The notes: generated by a model not told the origin, from the letters alone. A stretch of 64,000 bases of DNA from Plantago elongata (GCA_036897095.1 JAYMSP010000205.1:1-64000), one strand, 5' to 3'; positions 24,081 through 35,882 are shown, counted from the first letter of the stretch. Numbers and translations are program-made.

Positions 24081-24804
24081 CACCAACCCTACTATATCAG
24101 ATCCACCAACCCTACTATCAGCGTGTTTAGAACCACCACCTTCCCCAATATACATTTAATTTGTTACCACAAAGAGACCACAATATCCATATCCACAAAC
24201 TTCAATATATGAAGTTTACACATCCCAACCATATTATTCAAGTCGTCATGAGTAAAAACCAAAATCTCTTCCAATCAACAACATAAAAAAACCTCGTCGA
24301 ATCCAAATTATTCAATCGAAACTTTGAAACTACAATTTCCAATAAAATTAGAAAACGTACAACCAAATCCAATACGAAAAGCATGCCTGAGACCATTATA
24401 GGTTAACGAAACCATGAAATCCATACTTTTGGTACGAAGATGAAGCAAAATCGAAAGAAAAACCACAGAAAATACTACACAAGCGAGAGATGAAAACAGA
24501 GAGAAGAAAAAGCGAGAGTGAAAAAAAAACGATAGTGGAATGTCCGTACATACAAAATGATAATTGTCATGAGCTATAAATAAATAGGAAAGTAGCAAGG
24601 AATATTTCGAAAAAGTAAACTGTGAAAATTAAAACTAAAAACTAAATTGGTCATTATAATTATTTTTTAAAATCGATTTTAAATATAAGATAATTGTGTA
24701 AAGCGGTCCTTTATGTAATTTTATTTGATCTTATTCCTTAAGAAATCTTTTCTGGTAAGAAACTTGTTTCTGCTTATTATTCCCAATCCACCTGATCTCT
24801 AAGC
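24081..24804. other. Spacer between motif array and PRP31
   Basis: The segment is AT-rich. It has a minus-strand open frame at 24308-24598 that is hydrophobic and Phe/Ser-rich and has no family resemblance. I see no gene here. The last 100 bases belong to the PRP31 promoter and leader. Confidence 0.45.
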
Positions 24805-24812
24805 TAGGGTTT
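24805..24812 (+). promoter_or_regulatory. Telo-box upstream of PRP31
   Basis: TAGGGTTT, the reverse of the plant telo-box AAACCCTA, lies 114 bp upstream of the PRP31 start codon. Telo-boxes are known from promoters and leaders of housekeeping genes expressed in dividing cells. The assignment rests on the exact 8-base match and position. Confidence 0.5.
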
Positions 24813-24925
24813 CCCAATTCTTCCAGTTTCGTTCGTTTTAGATTTCGTCGAATTGCTTATCAATTCTCCCTCAACACCATCGATAAGCTTGCTTTCTCCG
24901 ACATCCGAGAAGAAGAAGAACAATC

Positions 24926-27545
24926 ATGGTAATTAGACCTATTAGTATTCAGTTTTAATTATTCATAGCTGCTTTTCTTACTGTAGTGATTCGTTGCTTC
25001 TCTTTTCCAGGCAACTCTCAACGACTCTTTTCTGGCCGATCTTGATGAGTTATCTGACAATGAAGAAGAGATTCTCGTAAGTATCAATGTTCTTTTCGAA
25101 TTCTGTTTGTTTTTCTTCTTGGTTTCAATTATTCGACTCTTTTGTTTGTTTGAGTTTTGCAAAGTTTTTATCTAGCAGTCTTTGCGTGTTTATTGTTTAC
25201 CTTGCTGCTTACTGTCTAAGTGGATTATATTTCAATTTCAGGATGCCAATGATGACAACGCTGAGCTAATGGAAGAGGATCTAGACGGTGACTTGGAAGA
25301 TATCGAAGTACTTAACTACGATGATCTTGATAGTGTCTCCAAACTACAGAAATCGCAGCGTTACAGTGATATCATGCAGGTCAGTTTCGCTTATACTAGT
25401 TGCTTGCTGTGTCAAATTAAATTTCTTATATATTTTCAAAGAGGCTAACATGAAACACCCAATGATGTTTTCTGACTACCTAGGGTGTATTAATTGTTCC
25501 CGTGTTACTCGACAAGTTCATTTCCTTCTATAGGTCTGTAATGTTATGAGTTCATGATAATTCACGATTTCTTGTACTGTTGATTAACTCTGTACTTTGA
25601 CTTCTTTTCCCATATTGTTGCAGAAAGTTGAGGTTGCTCTTGAAAAGGGATCTGAGAATTCATCTCATGGGATTGTTTTGGAAGATGATCCGGAGTACCA
25701 GTTGATAGTTGATTGTAATGCTTTGTCCGTTGATATTGAAAATGAAATAATGATAATTCACAATTTTATCCGTGACAAGTATGGCCCAAAATTTCCGGAG
25801 CTTCACTCGCTGGTTCATCACCCCATTGATTATGCTAGGGTTGTGAAGAAGATTGGGAATGAAACTGATTTGACTCTTGTTGATCTTGAAGGTCTTCTTC
25901 CTTCTGCGGTTATAATGGTTGTATCTGTCACAGGATCAACTACCAGTGGTAAACCTCTTCCGGAGGATGTCTTGCAAAAGACAATTGAGGCATGTGACAG
26001 AGCTCTTGCTCTTGATTCAGCAAAAAAGAAGGTTCTTGATTTTGTTGAGAGTCGGATGGGCTTTATTGCTCCAAATCTATCGGCTATAGTTGGAAGTGCT
26101 GTTGCTGCAAAGCTTATGGGGACTGCTGGTGGTCTCACGTCATTAGCCAAGATGCCTGCTTGTAATGTACAGCTTCTTGGTGCCAAAAGGAAGAATTTAG
26201 CTGGGTTTTCAGCTGCAACATCTCAATTCCGTGTTGGTTATCTGGAACAAACAGATATATTTCAAAGCACTCCACCTTCCTTGAGGATGCGTGCTTGTCG
26301 ACTTTTGGCTGCAAAATCGACACTTGCTGCACGTGTTGATTCTACTAGAGGTGACCGAACTGGAAAAACCGGTAGAAATCTTCGTGATGAGATCCACAAA
26401 AAGATAGAGAAGTGGCAAGAGCCTCCTCCAGCCAAGCAGCCCAAACCTCTTCCAGTTCCTGATTCTGAGCCAAAGAAAAGGAGAGGCGGTCGAAGGCTGA
26501 GGAAGATGAAAGAGAGGTAATATCATATTTCCTTTTTCTCTGTATGTTTTAATTGATCATAAGCTTAATGTTGAAAAAACTAATTTAGTTTCCAACTATC
26601 ATCAGGTATGCCATTACAGACATGCGGAAGCTGGCAAACAGAATGCAGTTTGGAATACCAGAAGAGAGCTCATTAGGTATTTATACTAGTTATCGTGCAT
26701 AGACTCTATAAATTGTAGGAGATTATTTACAAATATCATGCATAGCCTCTAATTGTTGGTGAAGATAAACTGTGATATCGCTTTTTTGTTGATACTGGTT
26801 TATTTGGATTAATAACTCGCATTGTTGAATTGAAAAGGGAGAGAAAAGTCAGTCAAATATGTATTTCTAGACGATGTGTTCTTCCCTTGGCTGTTCAGTA
26901 ATTTATACGATCAGGGTTTGGTTTTTCATTTTATTTTTTACTCTTCACTCATACTCCGAATTTTTTCTTGAAGGTGATGGACTTGGGGAAGGATACGGAA
27001 TGCTTGGACAGGCTGGCAGTGGCAAACTACGTGTGTCGGTTGGTCAGAACAAGCTTGCTGCCAAAGTAGCAAAGAAGTATGACTTTCCACCTACTCTTTA
27101 TTTACTTCTATGAATCTTAATTTATGAGTATAACAATGCCTTCTGTGCTGCCTTCACTGTCGTTGCTTACTGTTCATTTTATGGCAATCTTTTTCAGATT
27201 CAAGGATAACCATTTAGGAAGAGGACCAAGAGGTGGAGCAACTTCCGGCCTCACTTCGAGTTTAGCCTTCACACCCGTGCAGGTATGATTATGATGCTTC
27301 TCACTGCCAACCATCCACTAATTGTTAAAATAAACACTCCACTTCCATATAGAGTTGCATGTCCCCTGACAATTTAGTTACCCTCTCTCTGGGCTATTCG
27401 AATTGTGTATATAGCTAAAATGGTGTCCTTTTGTCTTCCCCAGGGGATCGAGCTTTCAAACCCTCAGGCCAATCAGCTTGCTGGTGGAACTCAAAGTACC
27501 TACTTTTCTGAAACTGGGACTTTCTCAAAGATCAAGCGAACATGA
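24926..27545 (+). CDS. PRP31: PRP31, U4/U6 snRNP pre-mRNA processing factor
   Basis: It binds U4 snRNA and the 15.5K protein and is needed to form the U4/U6.U5 tri-snRNP in the nucleus. Exons: 24926-24928, 25011-25076, 25242-25379, 25624-26516, 26606-26676, 26974-27076, 27198-27282, 27444-27545. All phases close at 486 residues, against about 485 in Arabidopsis. The acidic N-terminus MATLNDSFLADLDELSDNEE is followed by a NOSIC/Nop core. The Nop part holds IAPNLSAIVGSAVAAKLMG, LAKMPACNVQLLGAKR and the basic loop KKRRGGRRLRKMKERYA. The C-terminus ends FSKIKRT. The first coding exon is only the ATG, immediately followed by GTAATT, which is unusual. The long exon 4 encodes most of the protein. 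Confidence 0.97.
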
Positions 27546-28278
27546 AACTAGGTGGTGCCACAATTCTGATCTGCATTTTCACATCTCAATTCCCAGAGTT
27601 TGCAAGAGTGACACAATGAACTTACTGCTCAAACTATCAACGCAATATAAACTTCCTGCTTGTGGTCTATTGGTATCTGTATTTTGCTACAGCGCTCCTT
27701 TGTAATTAAACCTTGTCTTGACTTTTGTATCGAGATCACTGTCTTGAGACTGAATTCAGCTCCCATATATTGCAATTTCTGTTCGGTATATTCCATTTTC
27801 ACATTATAGTTTAGCATTTAGCAGACTGTATTCTGATCAAAGTGAAACTGTGAAAGTAAACAGGAAATATACATGTAAAATTGTTGCAAGCATCCAAGCA
27901 ACCTGGTATAGTTAGGACTTGAGTTGCATTGCCTGAGTGCCTCAACAACCGTATCTAATAAACAAGAAAGTAGAGAAGGTCCAAACCAGTACCTTACTTA
28001 CAGTCAAAACATAGTTACACATTCAAATTGTACAATATTACAGGTAATGAATTACAGAGAAAAGAAGAAAAATTAACAGAGGACCAACACAATGTCCTAG
28101 TCCTTATCACAACAAAACCTTGAGAAAATCAAACAACCCCTGTATCAATCCTCAAGGGTAAGGACAGTGGAAAAAATTGTCCGCACCCATCTATGAATCT
28201 ATCACACGATTACTTCACTGAGATAAACCAAAACAAACCTGATATCTAGCAGTTTTAAGAGAGCTCAAACTGTCCTAC
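27546..28278. other. Convergent 3' regions of PRP31 and the cis-prenyltransferase copy
   Basis: The first 300 bases suit the PRP31 3' UTR. The right part suits the 3' flank of the minus-strand cis-prenyltransferase copy. No other gene is visible on either strand. Confidence 0.5.
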
Positions 28279-29147
28279 CTAGCACTGTTCCTTTTTCTTT
28301 TCCAGGTAAGCAAAATTCCTCTGAAAATCCAAAACTGTTCGAACCAAGTGCCAAAACTAATATCTGGCCAAAGTATGGCAGGGGAGTACAAAAGAGTCGA
28401 TGCACTCTGCCACAGCAGAAAATTGCTCAAGCGAGTCTCACCAGAAGTACGAATTATGATGTCAGGGTTGGGTACAACCGCCATATACATATGTCTTTCG
28501 ACATCTGTAGCATCAATAAGAGCCTTTTCCATAGTTCCACTTCCTCCCAGTCCAATTAAACCATATCCTGCACCACTACTATCAAGAGCTTTAAATTCAT
28601 CATACTTCTCTTTGCAGGATTCTTCAACAGCATGTGTAATCTCATCTGTAGACGTATAGGCAAGGCATATTGACAGGAGACAATTCGAATTGCCAGAAGT
28701 GGCCTTCATAGCTCTGTCAGCAGTTAACTTCACAGGTTTGCTCAAGAGTTCTAAATTTCCTATAAAATATACTCTCACTCCATACCGATGGACTATACTC
28801 TCTTCTTCAATTAAGGCTTCGATCTTGTCTTGAATCAACTGCATGGTGGATTGAACTTCTTCAGGTCTTCTTTTGAAATTGTCGATGCTAAAAGCATAAA
28901 CCGTGACGTACTTTATATTAAGCTCATAACAATATTTCAACATGTTCATGAGAGCTGAATATCCAGCTTTATGGCCAGCACCTGGCTCCAAATTTTGCTT
29001 CTTAGCATATCTCCGATTTCAATCCATGATAAATGCGATGTGTTTAGGTACAGGACCAGCGGAAAGAACTGAAAATATACATTTGCGTGCAAAGCAGCCG
29101 AAACATTCAAGCAGAGAAGCTGGTCGATTACCAGGTTTCTTCTCCAT
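28279..29147 (-). pseudogene. cis-prenyltransferase (dehydrodolichyl diphosphate synthase-like), broken
   Basis: Intact family members add isopentenyl diphosphate units in cis to farnesyl diphosphate to make dolichol-type chains at the ER. The frame starts at 29147 (MEKKPGNRPASLLECFG) and has no intron in the coding part. Family motifs are present: AFIMD, YAFSIDNFKRRPEEV and RTSGETRLSNFLLWQ. Two breaks are visible. A TGA at 29021-29019 replaces the invariant Gly codon in the catalytic motif MDGNRR. One base is missing near 28351-28356, after which the conserved C-terminus HLVRTVLDFQRN...YLEKKK continues in the next frame to a stop at 28279. Reinitiation downstream would lose the catalytic Asp. 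A likely 5'-UTR intron (about 29162 to 29857) argues against a processed retrocopy. An assembly error is possible for the missing base, less so for the substitution. Confidence 0.85.
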
Positions 29148-30559
29148 GAAACTTCGAAAAAACTGTTATATTTCCACCACAAGATCAAACCTGAGAGATG
29201 AAGAAAATCATTTGCAAAACGCCACTAAACCACTCAAGACACATTCAAGAAATCATTAGAGAAGTACTCAGAAATCAGAATAATGAGCATAGAACCTCTA
29301 GAGCTCCATAAGAAAACTACAGTGACTAAATGCCAAAAAGAATACTACTCAAAATGAACTCTTGTCAAAGTGTGGAAAAGAGAAACAGAATCAGAAACCA
29401 ACGGAGTGTTTCCAATCTCAATTTGAGTTAAGTTTTTCTGACAACTTATCTACAAAAACTCTCTTCGAAATGAGATAACGAGTTTGGAATCACAATTTAT
29501 TCCTGTAACAACTACGGAAAAAGGCAAAGGCAAAAGCCATCAGTATTTGGCAGGTCATTACTTACAAAAAAAGTGAGCTCAAATATGCTCCAATATTAGG
29601 GATTGTGTCGAACTTCAGCAAAACAGAGAATTACTATTCCGAAATAATCGATAAGTAAAAACCACAAAAAGATAAAATATTTAATCCAATTGCAAGCGAG
29701 TAATTCTAGATGCTTAAATGTAAGAAAACTATATGCGGTGTGTAAAAAATGTACATAAAAACCGAATCTTTATCATTTTCCGATCAGCTGAAAGAAATCC
29801 AATCTGAGGTCAAACAAAATCAGCGAGAAGATCATTATGGGAATGGAGCTCTACCTGATATCTGCAAGGTAAGAAAGCCAATTTGTTGATCGGAGAGTAG
29901 GTGCAGGAGACTGTAAGTTCTCACAGTTCTTTGGGTTTTACTGTTTTGCTTTCGTCCTCATCAGTGTGGCAATGTCAAAGTGTTTATAGTCGATTGACAA
30001 TCTGAGATTACGGGTTTAATTTTTATCTTCCGTATGGAGAACAGTTAAATAATTATTCATAATTGTAATATTGTAATTATCTACCAACACCATTGAGCTT
30101 TTGAGGAAGGTTAGGCAAATTGTACTGGTTCCTTGAGTCATCATTTTTCTTCTTGTTTGCTTTCATTTTGGCCATTGTTTGGTGTTTTGTTGGATTAAAA
30201 AGATTGAAGCTTAAATGAAATATTGCGAGGCTAGATGAATATATTGAGTAACTTGGCCTTGGCCTCCAAGCATGAAATTCATTAATTAACAATTGATGAT
30301 TGAGTAAGATGAGTTACAGATTGAATATTTCTATCATTATTGATTCAAATAAAATGTTAATGACTTGTTAAGCAAGAACATAATTAAATGGGTCAGTGGA
30401 ATACCTAGTGATGATTTATAAACATTTACTTGTATGTTAGAAAACAGAGCAAACATAGTGCATATATAAGGGAATGAGGAACTCTAGTGTCCTATATCCA
30501 CCATTTGCACCACCTCCGCCATCCTCATCCTACCTTTGTTATTTCATGAGAAAAAAGCT
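29148..30559. other. Leader side of the cis-prenyltransferase copy and intergenic sequence
   Basis: The minus strand shows a plausible 5'-UTR exon near 29858-29950, with donor ATCAG/GTAGAG, and an acceptor ATAACAG/TTTTTTC just before the start at 29147. From 30000 to 30559 the sequence is AT-rich. A small minus-strand open frame at 30077-30292 has no family resemblance. I see no further gene. Confidence 0.4.
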
Positions 30560-30800
30560 CTGACGAATCGTTCGTAAATTGGTCCGATCAGAAATATTTA
30601 GAGCTCCGATCAAACTCTAACTAAATACAGCTCTGACTAAGCTGAAAAATATAGCTCCAGCTCCAGATCGGAGCTGAACTATAGCTATCAGCTCCGATCT
30701 GAAGCTGTTTAAAGCTACGATCTACATATGTTTAAAGCTCCAATCGGGTCTAGATCGGATTGACCGGATTGGAGCTTTAAAGTTATGAACGGAGCTCCCG
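30560..30800. repeat. Cluster of AGCTCCGATC / GATCGGAGCT words
   Basis: At least eight variants of AGCTCCGATC, AGCTCCAGATCGGAGCT and GATCGGATTG occur in both orientations over 240 bases, so the segment can fold on itself. The core CTCCAGATCGGAGC reappears in the unrelated-looking repeats at 60445-60700 and 63201-63372. Ends and family are unknown. Confidence 0.55.
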
Positions 30801-30945
30801 ATCCAATTTGGGTATAGATGTAATTTTAAAATTAGACCTTTGTTAATTTTGAACAAATCTGTCACAGTCACCCATTCGGGATTAAATATACAAAAGGATC
30901 ATATTTAAGGTATAGTTTTGTAATTTTCCATTTAATAATTGAATT

Positions 30946-32718
30946 ATGACTTTTGAATTATTAAGTCAAATTAATTTAGGAGTTGAGTTTTTATTTTCTA
31001 ATCTGAAAATCGCCGGTACCTTTGTTCTTGTGGAGAAAAACGCTAGTTTTGCATCCTTACATGCCAATAGATTCCTCGTTTCTTCTCTCCTCTTTGACTC
31101 TTTCCCAATTTTCTCCTGTAAACAGGAAAATCATAAATCTTCTCAATTCAGGGAAAGTATTCTTTCAACATTCTCCTGGAGAAGACATGTTAACTGGTAA
31201 AAAAGCTCTAATTTTTCCTATTCCAGTTTACTCAGTTTACAATTTCGTAATATGTATAGTGGCAAAATCTGTGATTTTCGTTTCTTGGTATGATTGTCTG
31301 TGATGAGTTTATAATCTTGCTGTGAATTTAAGAGACTTTTTATCTTTTGGCACTGCAATGAAGGTTTCTAAGTCTTTCTTTCTGATGCACAATTACATGT
31401 GAGAGTACTACACGATTCAGCCGTACAATTAATATCAGTCACACGATTAATATACTCTTAATCTCACAAAAACTTGAACTTTCACAAGTTTATTTATATA
31501 TACACACACACACACACATATTGTTCTTTAAATTTTTGTAAGCTCTCATTAGGGGTTTTGGTCCTTCTTGGGTATAGATAGCTAGCTGATTCTCAATTTA
31601 CTTACCAAATCATTCCTTGATCAACTGCAAAAGTCAAATTATTAGAAAAGATCGGCTTTTGTAAACGAATTTTATGAATTAGCATTCTAAACTTTCTAGT
31701 GCATAATTGCATATGTAAGAATGGTCTCATTTAGGACTTTCTTGGTGCAAAAACAAAACAAAAGATTATGTGATGCTATAGAGACAGACTTATGCAGTGT
31801 GTTTGCTACTAAGGAAGGAAGTCTCCGATTTTGTCGGGTGAAACATCGAGGACCAGAGAGGAGCCGGAAACATGTTGATGTAACTTAGTAAGAACTTGGA
31901 AAACAATTCCAAAATAGTTATCTTTTAAGGAGAACATATGTGAAGAGTTGTAGTACATACTTGGAGGAGGTGATTAGTACTATTTTTGCAACTACTCATG
32001 CTTGGTTTTGACTTTGGAAATGTTGCTATGTATATCTGATCTGCTATGTAATCTCTCTGTCTCAAAATCCTTCTTTTGTAACCTACTTCAGCGTTCAGTA
32101 TTAGTTCCAAATGGCTGAGCTTATTAAACTTTTGTGGGCTATGACCTGATAGACTATAATTTCATTCAGTTGAAAAAACAAGAGAGAGCTGATTTTCAGA
32201 TGGTTTCTTAGAGGACGTAACTCGTTAAGGAAGTCTTGGACATGGCTTAATGCTATTGCTAGTGATTCATTAACCTTTTATAGCTGGTAAATTTTCTCGT
32301 CGGAGGGTTTAACTTGAGGTTTTTGGGTGAGAGTTTCCAGATTGTAATGTATTACACATTTTATATCTTATGCTCTCTGAACATTAGCTGTTTCCTTCAA
32401 TTTTTGTACGTGCTGCATAGATGTATAAATATCTTATGGCACGATAGCACCAGAAATGCCTGCATTCACATTAATTTTTGTCCATATTAGTTTTCTTGAT
32501 TATAGTGTTTTCCTAAATGCTTACGACGATAATTGGTTCATATTTCTAGGATCTGCTGGAATTTCATTGATGAGACATATTTATGCTGGCATGGAGCCCC
32601 ATATAACATTTCTAATGTCTTTCTCCTCTGCAATTGTTTCAGGTCCAATTCAAATGAGACTCTGATACTCCCAACTTCTCTGCATATCCTACTGCCCTAA
32701 ATTTTCTCTTCTTATCAG
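30946..32718 (+). other. Probable 5'-UTR exon and long 5'-UTR intron of ICMT
   Basis: A less AT-rich, leader-like stretch at about 31000-31198 ends in AACTG/GTAAAAAAG, a possible donor. A pyrimidine-rich acceptor TTTTCTCTTCTTATCAG ends at 32718, 27 bases before the ICMT start codon. The interval has no conserved frame. The intron is inferred from these signals only. An AC microsatellite lies near 31503-31517. Confidence 0.4.
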
Positions 32719-32745
32719 AATCATTCTTTGGTTGTTTTTTGGAAA

Positions 32746-33339
32746 ATGACAGAGATATTCGACTACACAGCATGCAGACAGTTAGGTCAAATGTTCTTTG
32801 CTATTTTCTTCTTCCATTGCTCTGAATACGTCCTAGCAGCTCTTATACACGGGAAGAACAGTGTAACTCTCAGTTCCCTTTTAATCAGCCGAAGCTATGT
32901 ACTGGCAATGATCTTTTCTGTGGTGGAGTACTTAATCGAAATATATCTCTTCCGGGGACTAAAGGAACACTGGAAAATTAGCAACTTCGGACTTGCCATG
33001 GTAATTATTGGCGAAATAATTAGAAAGTTGGCCATAATTACTGCTGGAAGGTCATTTACTCATCTCATCAGGAGGCACCACGATGACCATCATGTGTTGA
33101 TAACAAATGGAGTTTATAAGTTTATTCGGCATCCAAGTTACTGCGGGTTCTTCATCTGGTCAGTTGGTACTCAAGTAATGCTGTGCAATCCAATCTCAAC
33201 AGTAGCATTTGCATTAGTCGTATGGCGCTTTTTCCAGCAAAGAATACCATATGAGGAGTTCTTCTTGAAGCAGTTCTTTGGCTCCCAGTATGAAGAATAC
33301 GCATCAAGGACGCCTTCTGGTGTTCCATTTGTTAAATGA
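32746..33339 (+). CDS. ICMT: Protein-S-isoprenylcysteine O-methyltransferase (ICMT, STE14 type)
   Basis: It methylates the C-terminal prenylcysteine of CaaX proteins (Rho/ROP GTPases and others) in the ER membrane, using S-adenosylmethionine. One uninterrupted coding exon of 197 codons equals the length known for Arabidopsis ICMT. The start MTEIFDYTACRQLGQMF matches family N-termini. Several hydrophobic segments are followed by the family's C-terminal catalytic region: GRSFTHLI, HHVLITNGVYKFIRHPSYCGFF, then RIPYEEFFLKQFFGSQYEEY and the end SGVPFVK. RHPSY and the EE...F...Y pattern are the conserved cofactor and substrate contact motifs. The upstream in-frame codons lack an ATG. Plants in which ICMT has been studied use it to limit ABA signalling. 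Confidence 0.95.
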   Translation: MTEIFDYTACRQLGQMFFAIFFFHCSEYVLAALIHGKNSVTLSSLLISRSYVLAMIFSVVEYLIEIYLFRGLKEHWKISNFGLAMVIIGEIIRKLAIITAGRSFTHLIRRHHDDHHVLITNGVYKFIRHPSYCGFFIWSVGTQVMLCNPISTVAFALVVWRFFQQRIPYEEFFLKQFFGSQYEEYASRTPSGVPFVK

Positions 33340-33759
33340 TCGCCTTGACCAGTGTCATTTCTCCTTTACTGTCATACTTTTTGTTGAGCTCGTGCCTAGA
33401 CCAGTTTTACATAATTGCAATGTATTACATTTGATATTCTTCTGATTCACTTATACTAGCTTTTAATGCTTCTTTCGTATTGAAAAATGTGAACTTTATG
33501 GGAACTTGTCTGTCTGTACACGAGGTTTACAACTTCTGCAAAAATTACAAATTCCAGAATTTTTCTGTTTGCTGCCTATTTCGCATTTTTTGTGTACTAT
33601 ATTTGCGAATATTATTTCTGACATTCTCCTGCAGGCAGAATGAACAGGTTCTTTGCCTGAATGAATTTGGGTCGGTCTTGGATTTGAACTCTAAGTTGGA
33701 TTTGAAACTTACCTCCAATATCAGCTAGGGCGAAGAGCTTCTGTCTAAGCAATTGCACA
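33340..33759. other. ICMT 3' region
   Basis: Likely 3' UTR and flank. A minus-strand frame stays open from 33971 down to 33612 and covers the tandem duplication that follows, but it has no family resemblance. Confidence 0.4.
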
Positions 33760-33963
33760 GAGCATCCCCGTATAAACATGTAAATTTGCCTTCTTGATTG
33801 AACAGTTCGGTTGAAGACGGATAACATGATTGTGATAAATCTCTGCCGGAGCATCCCCGTATGAACATGTAAATTTGCCTTCTTGATTGAACAGTTTGTT
33901 GCCTTCTTGACTCGAAATAGTTGCTCAAACTTGAAGGCCATGATTGTGATAAATCTCTGCCGG
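33760..33963. repeat. Imperfect tandem duplication downstream of ICMT
   Basis: Unit A (33760-33848, 89 bp) begins GAGCATCCCCGTATAAACATG and ends CATGATTGTGATAAATCTCTGCCG. Unit B (33849-33963) has the same beginning and end with about 26 extra bases inside. On the minus strand the duplication gives two copies of the peptide RQRFITIM in one open frame, but there is no sign that it is translated. Confidence 0.75.
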
Positions 33964-34085
33964 AACACCATTCGGAAACAAACTATCCCAAACCAAAAAA
34001 GAGCGACTTTTCTTAGTAGAAGTATGCAAGAATAGATAAATTTTGTTTGAAACCAGCAACAAAAGATAAACTAATGAAAACAAAT

Positions 34086-34150
34086 TGCAGCTTAATTGGT
34101 AAGTCGATTTCACTCCAACTAATAGGTCGGGGTTCGTGTCACCTTTAACC
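34086..34150 (+). repeat. tRNA-like / SINE-like fragment
   Basis: The words AGCTTAATTGGTAAGTCG and GGTCGGGGTTCGTGTC resemble the A and B boxes of a tRNA-derived SINE promoter at about the right spacing. There is no tRNA cloverleaf and no clear body or tail, so this is a fragment at best. A weaker echo (AATAGGTCGGAATTTCG) lies near 35003. Confidence 0.35.
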
Positions 34151-35872
34151 GTTAAAAAAGAAAACTAATGATTTGGCAGTTTTGAAAATAACAGGAGTGA
34201 GGGAGATCCTTGTAATTACTTTTGGACTTATGGTGATAAAATGCAGCTGTAGCTGTTGCAATTTTCAAATTAATAACGTGTGGGTTTCATTTTTCTCCAT
34301 ATATTATCCAAATGTACATTTTCAATGTGAAAAAATGTCCAAAATAAAACAAGAAAACAAAAGTGAACACGTACGAGTACGACGATTAATCAGGTCTTGA
34401 ATCGCAATCTTCAAGAAAATGAGAGGTGCTTTATTTTTCAGCAGTCAGTGAAACACAATTAATTATATACAAGGCATTTTTCAGTTGTCATTACCACTTT
34501 ACCAGTACATTTTAGTGGAAATTTATCTAAGCTCCAGGAAGGTTTAATACAAAACAAAACTTAGATATCATTGATGTAACAAGTCGCAACCACTTCTTCC
34601 GTTCTAATTTTATCTTTTCATTTTCTCGTTTCTAATCAATGTTATAAATCTCACATATGTGTGTGAGAATTCTTAGTCATGATTTGGTAGCTCATGCCTT
34701 TTATCTTTCTTTCCCACTTGCAGAAAACGAATGTATCCAAAACATCTTGATTCATGCCCATTCCATTTCGTCGATATTCATATATATCAGCTTCAACCAC
34801 AAATGTGTGATATATACATCACCTTATTCACACTATTATATAGTGCTCCTAATAATTGTAAATTTTTTCTTTATAGTATTTCGAAAAGTAAGTATTTAAT
34901 TATAAGAATTGCTCACAACCATTTATGTATTGTTAATGTGTAGATTTAAAGATGTAGATGTCTCCACATTAAATTAATTTAACTATATATTAACTTTAAT
35001 TAATAGGTCGGAATTTCGAAACACCATCATATTTTTAAGAGAAGAAAATTGTAACTATACACTACACATTGGTATAGCTTGTACCATCAATAAACCTCTT
35101 TGTAGTTCCTATTACATCCCATATATAAATGAAACTCGTCTTACTAGTAGATAGTAAGTATCAAACTCATACAATTAATCTATGTCTCATTATTTAACTC
35201 CCAGATTTTTGGAAAATAACAACGAATAGTTGGAAGTTTAAAACTTCCTTCTCCATCTAACTTTTATGTACTATAAGTAACAGTAGTAATAACCTCAAAA
35301 TCATGAATGCAATATTCAATCAATCCGGCCGCATCATTGCATGGATAGCAAGTAAAATTGCTCAAATGATAATCTATTAATTTTAATTTAAAGTTGATAC
35401 AATTCTCTAATCTAATCATTTGATTCTAATCTTCTAAATCAGCGAACTTGGGTCTTCAAATCCTTCATTTTGAAACGAACCATATTTTCATTTGGAGCGT
35501 TCCGTTAATAACAAAAGATGTTTTCACTTTTGACAATCACCCAACAATACAACTCATTTTCAAACACAAATTATTGAGTCCGTATATATTTTTCTATCTA
35601 AAACTCATTCTTAACCACATATTACATATTTCTTAAAAACAGTACGTTTTAGATATGTTTAGTTCCTAATAAAACAGAGGGGTATCTTTCTCCTCCTATA
35701 TCTGCAATATTACATCATTTCCACATGTGTCTGATATGACTCGTCTTCTCCACAATTTATTTATCATTTCCCCTTTTTATTTGTAAATGTATATCCACTC
35801 CACTATTCTATCGGATTCGTCACTGCAGATACGTAGCAAGTGAATTACGGCCTATTTTTTGGGATATTCCTT
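34151..35872. other. AT-rich intergenic region before ALDH2
   Basis: There is no supported gene. Short open frames here have hydrophobic, low-complexity translations without family resemblance. The last 100 bases form the ALDH2 promoter. Confidence 0.5.
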
Positions 35873-35882
35873 TATTTATAAT
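35873..35882 (+). promoter_or_regulatory. Probable TATA box of ALDH2
   Basis: TATTTATAAT lies about 145 bp upstream of the ALDH2 start codon, followed by a CT-rich leader with a TG microsatellite (about 35921-35935). Position and composition fit a plant TATA box; there is no other evidence. Confidence 0.4.

Noticed and set aside
24308-24598. Minus-strand Phe/Ser-rich small protein upstream of PRP31
   Set aside because: The composition reflects a polypurine run on the plus strand and no homologue is recognised.
28275-28991. A shorter intact cis-prenyltransferase starting after the stop
   Set aside because: The apparent first codon there is TTG. The first real ATG lies beyond the catalytic Asp motif, and the C-terminus is also out of frame.
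30077-30292. Small minus-strand protein with Lys/Asn-rich centre
   Set aside because: It has no family resemblance and no supporting promoter or splice pattern, and low-complexity sequence explains it.
34086-34150. Intact tRNA gene
   Set aside because: A-box- and B-box-like words are present, but no acceptor stem, anticodon stem or cloverleaf can be drawn.
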